6,118 nucleotides of DNA. Source: Beijerinckiaceae bacterium (GTDB lineage Bacteria > Pseudomonadota > Alphaproteobacteria > Rhizobiales > Beijerinckiaceae). Below, piece after piece: positions 5,558-6,118 of this stretch. The notes below the pieces were generated by a model. That model searched no databases. It saw only the letters and a list, made by a program, of their open reading frames with translations, and was not told the DNA's origin. Within the stretch, counting starts at the first letter, position 1; each line of letters begins with the position of its first letter. Made by a program: the position numbers and the translations under genes. The stretch is taken from the NCBI GenBank assembly GCA_947456315.1, contig CANGRU010000116.1, positions 1-6,118 of the forward strand, in the 5' to 3' direction.

Positions 5558-5980
5558 TTACCGTATCGGCGGGATCGAATAAGTGGCCGTCGCATGGGCG
5601 ACGAGCTCGCCACCGTTCGCTGGCAGAATGGAACATTCGCCGATGGCGAGCCTTTTGCCGAGCTTCAGAATGCGGCAATCGGCCACCAGATCGACAGCGC
5701 CCGGCAGGCGCAGGAAGTTGATGTTGAGATTGGTGGTCACCGCCATGCCGACAGGACCGATCTGGGCCAGAACCGCCAGCCAGATGCCGATATCGGCCAG
5801 AGCGAACATGGTGGGGCCGGACACAGTGGCGCCCGGGCGCAGATGATGCTCGCCGTGGTTCAAGCGCAGCTTGGCGCTCATCGGGCCGGTTTCGAGCACC
5901 GTAAAATCGCCAGAGGTCGCGATTTGCGGGAACTCCCGCGCGAGAAAGGCCTCGACATCGGCCACACTCATCTTCACCAC
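5558..5980 (-). CDS. PaaI-like hotdog-fold acyl-CoA thioesterase
   Basis: A single-domain hotdog-fold protein of about 140 residues, of the PaaI/YbgC-like thioesterase superfamily, which hydrolyses acyl- or aryl-CoA to free acid and CoA in the cytoplasm. The core runs from GEHHLRPGATVSGPTMFALAD (residues 43-63), where D63 sits on the central helix at the usual catalytic acid position. It continues through AVTTNLNINFLRLP to the last strands ending in VAHATATYSIPP. The HGG motif of classical PaaI is replaced by SGP, so the substrate and activity are uncertain. The start is chosen by GGAGG at 5986-5990: GTG codons at 5980 and 5977 are 5 and 8 bases away, whereas the ATG at 5971 is 14 away. A start at any of the three changes the N-terminus by three residues at most. 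It is divergent from the CoA-binding protein gene and separated from rplM by 159 bases holding the rplM promoter. Confidence 0.85.
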   Translation of the reverse strand: MVKMSVADVEAFLAREFPQIATSGDFTVLETGPMSAKLRLNHGEHHLRPGATVSGPTMFALADIGIWLAVLAQIGPVGMAVTTNLNINFLRLPGAVDLVADCRILKLGKRLAIGECSILPANGGELVAHATATYSIPPIR

Positions 5981-6028
5981 GAAAACCTCCAATCGACTTT
6001 TCAGATCGCCTTTGGCATGAAGACGTCC

Positions 6029-6118
6029 ATGAACCACGATCAATACCCAGACGAACTCATCCGCGGCATCCTCAACAGCGTCAAGACCATTGCGCTGGTT
6101 GGGGCCTCATCCAATGAG
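6029..6118 (+). CDS. CoA-binding domain protein (YccU type), N-terminal part cut by window edge
   Basis: Only the first 30 codons are present. They read MNHDQYPDELIRGILN then SVKTIALVGASSNE. The TIALVGAS stretch at residues 20-27 is the first strand and glycine turn of the Rossmann-like CoA_binding domain (succinyl-CoA-synthetase type). The MNHDxYPDxxIRGIL start is typical of the small alphaproteobacterial YccU-like proteins of about 140-150 residues. Their function is not established. An in-frame ATG at 6017 would add four residues (MKTS). The 6029 start looks more like the family, but neither has a clear ribosome binding site. It is transcribed away from the thioesterase gene, with under 50 bases between the two starts, so their promoters must overlap coding sequence. 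Confidence 0.8.
   Translation, partial: MNHDQYPDELIRGILNSVKTIALVGASSNE

Noticed and set aside
5981..6043. TTG-initiated extension of the thioesterase
   Set aside because: It would overlap the coding start of the divergent CoA-binding protein and skip the GGAGG at 5986-5990.
1..6118. CRISPR arrays, tRNA or rRNA genes, insertion sequences, phage or defence genes
   Set aside because: No regularly spaced repeats, cloverleaf-like stretches, transposase motifs or terminal repeats were seen. The gene content is conserved chromosomal.

Overview
The window is GC-rich chromosomal DNA from an alphaproteobacterium, most likely of the order Hyphomicrobiales (Rhizobiales). Four signs point that way: a MucR/Ros-family regulator, the short type II ArgC start, an S9 protein with an alphaproteobacterial N-terminal extension, and the gene order CoA-binding protein / PaaI-like thioesterase / rplM / rpsI / argC. 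The genus cannot be fixed from the sequence alone. All genes except the one at the right edge are on the minus strand, so the window reads right to left.

Right part (4376-6118). At the far right the first 30 codons of a CoA-binding (YccU-type) protein run off the edge on the plus strand. Divergent from it is a PaaI-like hotdog thioesterase. Next comes the rplM-rpsI operon for ribosomal proteins L13 and S9. It has a strong sigma70-type promoter with AT-rich DNA upstream, a 2-base gap between the two genes, and a clear Rho-independent terminator after rpsI.

Middle part (2607-4349). A two-gene phosphate operon encodes a DUF47/PhoU-like Pit accessory protein followed by a PHO4/Pit low-affinity phosphate permease. 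In front of it lies a run of three 7-base repeats at 11-base spacing that resembles a Pho box, which suggests control by PhoB.

Left part (1-2606). A MucR-type zinc-finger regulator is followed on the same strand by an unrecognised exported protein of about 413 residues. Further left is a 28-codon membrane-peptide gene with its own ribosome binding site and a strong terminator. The window ends in the first 59 codons of argC (arginine biosynthesis).

The window is mostly conserved housekeeping sequence, and I see no mobile element, CRISPR array, phage gene or defence system. The points most worth a second look are the tiny membrane-protein gene, the three-repeat Pho box, the Cys-Asp-His-His zinc site in the MucR protein, and the accessory block lying between rpsI and argC, which are neighbours in many relatives.
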